The position numbers were made by a program, and so were the translations under genes. Under the pieces are notes generated by a model. That model did no database searches and was not told where the DNA came from. It saw only the letters and a list, made by a program, of their open reading frames with translations. A stretch of DNA of 24,624 nt, taken from positions 1-24,624 of the forward strand of contig CAZPLZ010000022.1 of NCBI GenBank assembly GCA_964587525.1, read 5' to 3'. This document shows positions 22,023-24,624 of the stretch, in pieces (position 1 is the stretch's first letter; every line of letters begins with the position of its first letter). This DNA is from CAZPLZ01 sp964587525. Its GTDB lineage: Bacteria > Oederibacteriota > CAKKQC01.

Positions 22023-22436
22023 GTGATCGCCGCCGTGGGCAAGCTCCAGCAACCCAAGGCTTTCCTGCGCGCCGTCGCCGACTACCAGTTGCTGCCGCTG
22101 CCACTCGCCAAGTTGGTGGCGGCAGCGCTGCCGGGCGTCGAATCCTTGGCTGGTGGATTGCTTTTGCTCGGCGCCTTCACGGCTTTCCGCCGCCGCCCGG
22201 GACAGGTGGGCCTGTATGCTGATGCGGCGGCGTGGATCGTGGCCGGTCTGCTGGCTGTCTTTATCGTGGCCTTAAGCGTCAATTTGCTGCGCGGCTTCCC
22301 GATGGATTGCGGCTGTTTTGATGTGCTGGGCTCGCATATCCCGTTCCTGAAATCCAGCCAGGTCACCTGGGGAACGGTTGGACGGGATGTGGTGATGCTG
22401 GCGCTGGCCTATCCGATTCTGCGCAAGCGGGGCTGA
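22023..22436 (+). CDS. MauE/DoxX-like membrane protein
   Basis: A 137-aa (or slightly longer) integral membrane protein with about four helices and the MauE-type motif DCGCF (C96, C98 from the GTG). GKLQQPKAFLRAVADYQLLP after the first helix is also typical. MauE proteins are linked to disulfide or thiol handling. GTG 22023 has GGGAG 8 nt upstream. However, the frame stays open back to 21951, and the extra residues LRPICQFALGAIFV complete a normal first transmembrane helix. No ATG, GTG or TTG occurs there, so the true start may be a rare codon (ATT 21954 or CTG 21963/21972). The TGA overlaps the next ATG by 1 nt. Pairing with the upstream rhodanese suggests redox transfer across the membrane; that is inference. 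Confidence 0.75.
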   Translation: MIAAVGKLQQPKAFLRAVADYQLLPLPLAKLVAAALPGVESLAGGLLLLGAFTAFRRRPGQVGLYADAAAWIVAGLLAVFIVALSVNLLRGFPMDCGCFDVLGSHIPFLKSSQVTWGTVGRDVVMLALAYPILRKRG

Positions 22437-23290
22437 TGCCGCGCTTGGGATGCGCGCTGCTCCTGGCGCTTGCCACTCTGGGTGAGGGTCAGCCGGCGGG
22501 CGCCCAGGCGAGGTTTCGACTTCAGGAGGGTCTTTCCCCCAACACCTACGAGCAGCAGCTCTCCATCCGGCTGTGGGGCGGGGTGGCTAAGCTAGAGATG
22601 TTCGATACACGGGTGGCCATTCGCGATGAAAACTCTTTGATGTGGTCGGACGACTGGGCCGGAGAAGTCAACGAGGGGCGGCTTACGCGGGCGCTGGCGG
22701 GCGGTTTCGAGGTGTCGTACGGACTGTACCCGGACGTGAAGTTCCTCCTGGCGCTGGAAGGCCGCGGGACCTCGGCGCAAGGCGTTTTTGAGGGAGTGGG
22801 TCCAAAGATGGGGCAGAGGGTGGACCGGCTGTCGCGCTATGCGGTGTTTGGGCAGGAAGCGGGCGCCACGGTCCTGCTCCGGGAATTCGGCTGGTTCCGT
22901 CTTGGGCTGACCGGCCGGGGAGGGGTCCACCAGCTCGCGGGCGGGGTCGAGCGTGGCCGAGAGGACGGTCCGCAGAACACGCATTGGTGGAGCCGCAAGC
23001 TCTCCGGCACCGCCTTTGGGGGACTGGTGGGCATAGAGTGGGAATGGCTTAAGTCCCCCAAGACGTTTCCGCTGGCTGGGTTCATCCTTCTAGGCTACAG
23101 GTGGCTCGCGTTCAAGCGTGTGAGCTTTAACTTCAGCGATGCGAACGGTATCAAGCTGTCGGGGGGATACAAGAACCCGGACGGCCGCCACCGCGTCTTT
23201 GATTTCAGCGGACCTGAAGCTCGGTTCGGACTCCAGGTGATGATTCCGTTCGCGCTCCCCACCTTCAAAGTGCCGGCGCGCCTCTACTAG
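22436..23290 (+). CDS. Predicted outer-membrane beta-barrel protein
   Basis: A 284-aa protein. The signal peptide (1-25, LGCALLLALATLGEGQPAGAQA) has a likely AQA-R cleavage. The mature part alternates hydrophobic and polar residues in strands rich in aromatic residues and glycine (YEQQLSIRLWGGVAKLEMF, RALAGGFEVSYGLYPDVKFLLALEGRG, EFGWFRLGLTGRGGVHQLAGG, FPLAGFILLGYRWLAFKRVSFNF, EARFGLQVMIPFAL), as in 8-12-stranded barrels. It ends in Tyr, an acceptable terminal aromatic. No specific family is recognised. The ATG overlaps the previous TGA (TGATG). It is the last gene of the run and meets the MFS gene tail to tail with 1 nt between stops. Transport or structural roles cannot be told apart. Confidence 0.7.
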   Translation: MPRLGCALLLALATLGEGQPAGAQARFRLQEGLSPNTYEQQLSIRLWGGVAKLEMFDTRVAIRDENSLMWSDDWAGEVNEGRLTRALAGGFEVSYGLYPDVKFLLALEGRGTSAQGVFEGVGPKMGQRVDRLSRYAVFGQEAGATVLLREFGWFRLGLTGRGGVHQLAGGVERGREDGPQNTHWWSRKLSGTAFGGLVGIEWEWLKSPKTFPLAGFILLGYRWLAFKRVSFNFSDANGIKLSGGYKNPDGRHRVFDFSGPEARFGLQVMIPFALPTFKVPARLY

Positions 23291-23291
23291 C

Positions 23292-24530
23292 CTAATCCAA
23301 GCCTTCTTTCACGAGGGGGACTGGGCGCATGCGCTTTGGGATACCCCGCTTGAATTCGGGCACCAGCATGGCAAAGGCGGTGAGGATGAGGCCCGCGCTG
23401 ATCCAGCTTAAGAGGGTGATAGGCAGGATCTGAACAAACCCGAAGGCCAGAAAGGGCGACAGTGCCATCCGGGTGCCGGTCAGGAACGTGTGGACAGACA
23501 TGTAGTCGGCCACGCGGCTGGGAGGCGCCACCTTGGTTACCCAGAGACTCCAGGCCACGTCCCCGCCCGCATTGGCGAGGCCAAAGGTCACTGCGGCTAG
23601 CACCAGCCAGAGCAGCGAATTGCCCTTAAAGAACATGAGGATGCTGAGTGCGAACCCGAGGTTCAGCGTTGCGCGCATGACGAAGAAGTTCATCCGGTCG
23701 AAGATCCTGCCCCAGAGCGCGATCGTGATGAATCGAGAGATGTTGGGAATGACGCTGGTCAGCAGGGCGATCGCCCCGGCGGAGAAGACCAGGCCGTATT
23801 TCGGATTGGCGAGGTATTCCACCCTTAAGGGAAGCATCATGAGGTTGCCGAGCCCCATGAGCATCCAGGCGATCAGCGTGACCCGGAACAGCCGATCCTC
23901 CCTGACGTAGCGCACCGCGCGGAATGGATGGGTGCCGCCCTCTCTGGTGAGCGGGGTCGTAGGGCAGCGTGCGAGGCAGCGCCCGGAAAACGCGGCCGCT
24001 GCTGCGAAACCCAGGAGGACCAAGGGAAACCGTTCCATCCGGCCCGACAGGAGCCAACCGGCCGCGCAACTGAATATGGCCGCGGCCACCGTGCGGACCA
24101 TGACCGTTTTGGAGTACCGGCTGCCGCGCTCCCCTTCGGGGTAGTTTTCCTGATACATCTGCGTGAGCAGCGGGATCATGGCCAAAAGCGAGGCTATACC
24201 CGCGACACTGAAGAACGTAAACACGGGTAGGACCGGGATCAACGCGGCCATAAGGAAACAGCCTGCCCCCAGGAACGCTAGTTTCGAGGCCGCCCGTGAG
24301 GTGTGTGTGCGCAGTCTCCCGACGATTGAGACCATGAACGGGGTGAGCAGCAAACCCAGGCTGCCACCTGCGGCGACAATTGCTTTGACGATAGGGCCAG
24401 CCTCGAAATGCCGCACCACGATCAGGAGTAAAAAGGTCGCGATGGCGGTTTCGATGACCCCTGAAGAGATCCCCCGTCTCAGTTCGTACCGGTAGGTGGT
24501 CTCGGTAACTGAACGCTTGATCTGAGACAT
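23292..24530 (-). CDS. Major facilitator superfamily transporter
   Basis: A 412-aa, very hydrophobic protein with about 12 transmembrane helices in two halves (about 20-195 and 215-400) joined by a basic cytoplasmic loop (RCPTTPLTREGGTHPFRAVRYVRED). Helices such as IATFLLLIVV, LAFLGAGCFLMAALIPVLPVF, LIAWMLMGLGNLMMLPL and FVQILPITLLSWISAGLILTAFAML fit the MFS fold. The substrate cannot be assigned. ATG 24530 gives a short charged N-terminus (MSQIKRSVTETTYRYELRRG); no strong Shine-Dalgarno precedes it. It is convergent with the outer-membrane gene, so it is not part of that operon. Its promoter should lie in the last 94 bp of the window or in the coding start, but none is clear. Confidence 0.82.
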   Translation of the reverse strand: MSQIKRSVTETTYRYELRRGISSGVIETAIATFLLLIVVRHFEAGPIVKAIVAAGGSLGLLLTPFMVSIVGRLRTHTSRAASKLAFLGAGCFLMAALIPVLPVFTFFSVAGIASLLAMIPLLTQMYQENYPEGERGSRYSKTVMVRTVAAAIFSCAAGWLLSGRMERFPLVLLGFAAAAAFSGRCLARCPTTPLTREGGTHPFRAVRYVREDRLFRVTLIAWMLMGLGNLMMLPLRVEYLANPKYGLVFSAGAIALLTSVIPNISRFITIALWGRIFDRMNFFVMRATLNLGFALSILMFFKGNSLLWLVLAAVTFGLANAGGDVAWSLWVTKVAPPSRVADYMSVHTFLTGTRMALSPFLAFGFVQILPITLLSWISAGLILTAFAMLVPEFKRGIPKRMRPVPLVKEGLD

Positions 24531-24540
24531 AGAGTACTAG

Positions 24541-24624
24541 CAGGATGCTGAAAAAGTCATCCCAAAGCCTGGACGGGTCGGAGGGGCTTCGCGGTCGCGG
24601 GGCCGACCTGCGCTGCGCGCTGCT
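24541..24624. repeat. Possible IS or MITE end running out of the window
   Basis: CTAG (24537-24540) is followed by CAGGATGCTGAAAAAGTC (24541-24558). From memory, GGATGCTGAAAAAG-type sequences recur at the termini of insertion sequences and MITEs in many bacterial genomes. Only one end is visible, so this is a guess. The rest to 24624 is GC-rich with no visible gene. Confidence 0.3.

Noticed and set aside
1..24624. CRISPR array
   Set aside because: No regularly spaced identical repeats with unique spacers were found. The only tandem repeats are the 11-bp pair at 2533, the 10-bp pair at 941 and the coding 21-bp units at 21534.

Overview
The window is high-GC, densely packed bacterial DNA from a diderm (Gram-negative-type) organism. 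Signs of two membranes are an HtrA/DegP-type protease, a lipobox lipoprotein, a predicted outer-membrane beta-barrel and several Sec signal peptides. Gene order, frequent stop/start overlaps and GTG, TTG and probably ATT starts suggest an uncultured lineage, perhaps Omnitrophota-, Methylomirabilota- or Nitrospirota-like. The sequence alone does not settle the phylum.

Region 1 (1-2602) is the end of an integrated element. It holds the last 18 codons of an unknown gene, a double zinc-ribbon-like protein, an excisionase-type HTH protein and an apparently intact tyrosine recombinase. A 295-bp internally deleted IS5-family element sits exactly at the recombinase stop codon, with a CTAG target duplication. 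Between it and a tRNA-Ser gene lie about 200 bp containing two dyads and a tandem direct repeat, a candidate attachment region.

Region 2 (2603-3373) is a translation cluster: tRNA-Ser(CGA), the tRNA adenosine deaminase gene tadA, then tRNA-Ser(GGA) and tRNA-Arg(ACG) on the other strand. tRNA-Arg(ACG) is the established substrate of TadA.

Region 3 (3384-8383) has htrA diverging from an arginine biosynthesis run, argD-argF-argG. argH is absent from the window.

Region 4 (8381-12458) begins with a dyad repeat that contains both the argG stop and the next start. It continues with a secreted TPR protein, a secreted beta-propeller protein with a FlgD-type Ig domain, a FlgN-like coiled-coil protein and a YdjM-family membrane protein that appears to start at ATT.

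Region 5 (12545-23290) runs on one strand. tyrS comes first, then a promoter, uvrC, an NtrB-like kinase, an NtrC-like sigma54 activator and six cell-envelope genes: coiled-coil, proline-rich, BamD-like lipoprotein with propeller, membrane-anchored rhodanese, MauE/DoxX-like membrane protein and outer-membrane barrel. The close packing suggests one transcript in which DNA repair, signalling and envelope genes are coupled. The six genes downstream of the regulator are the best candidate here for an undescribed system. A convergent MFS transporter and a possible IS/MITE end close the window.
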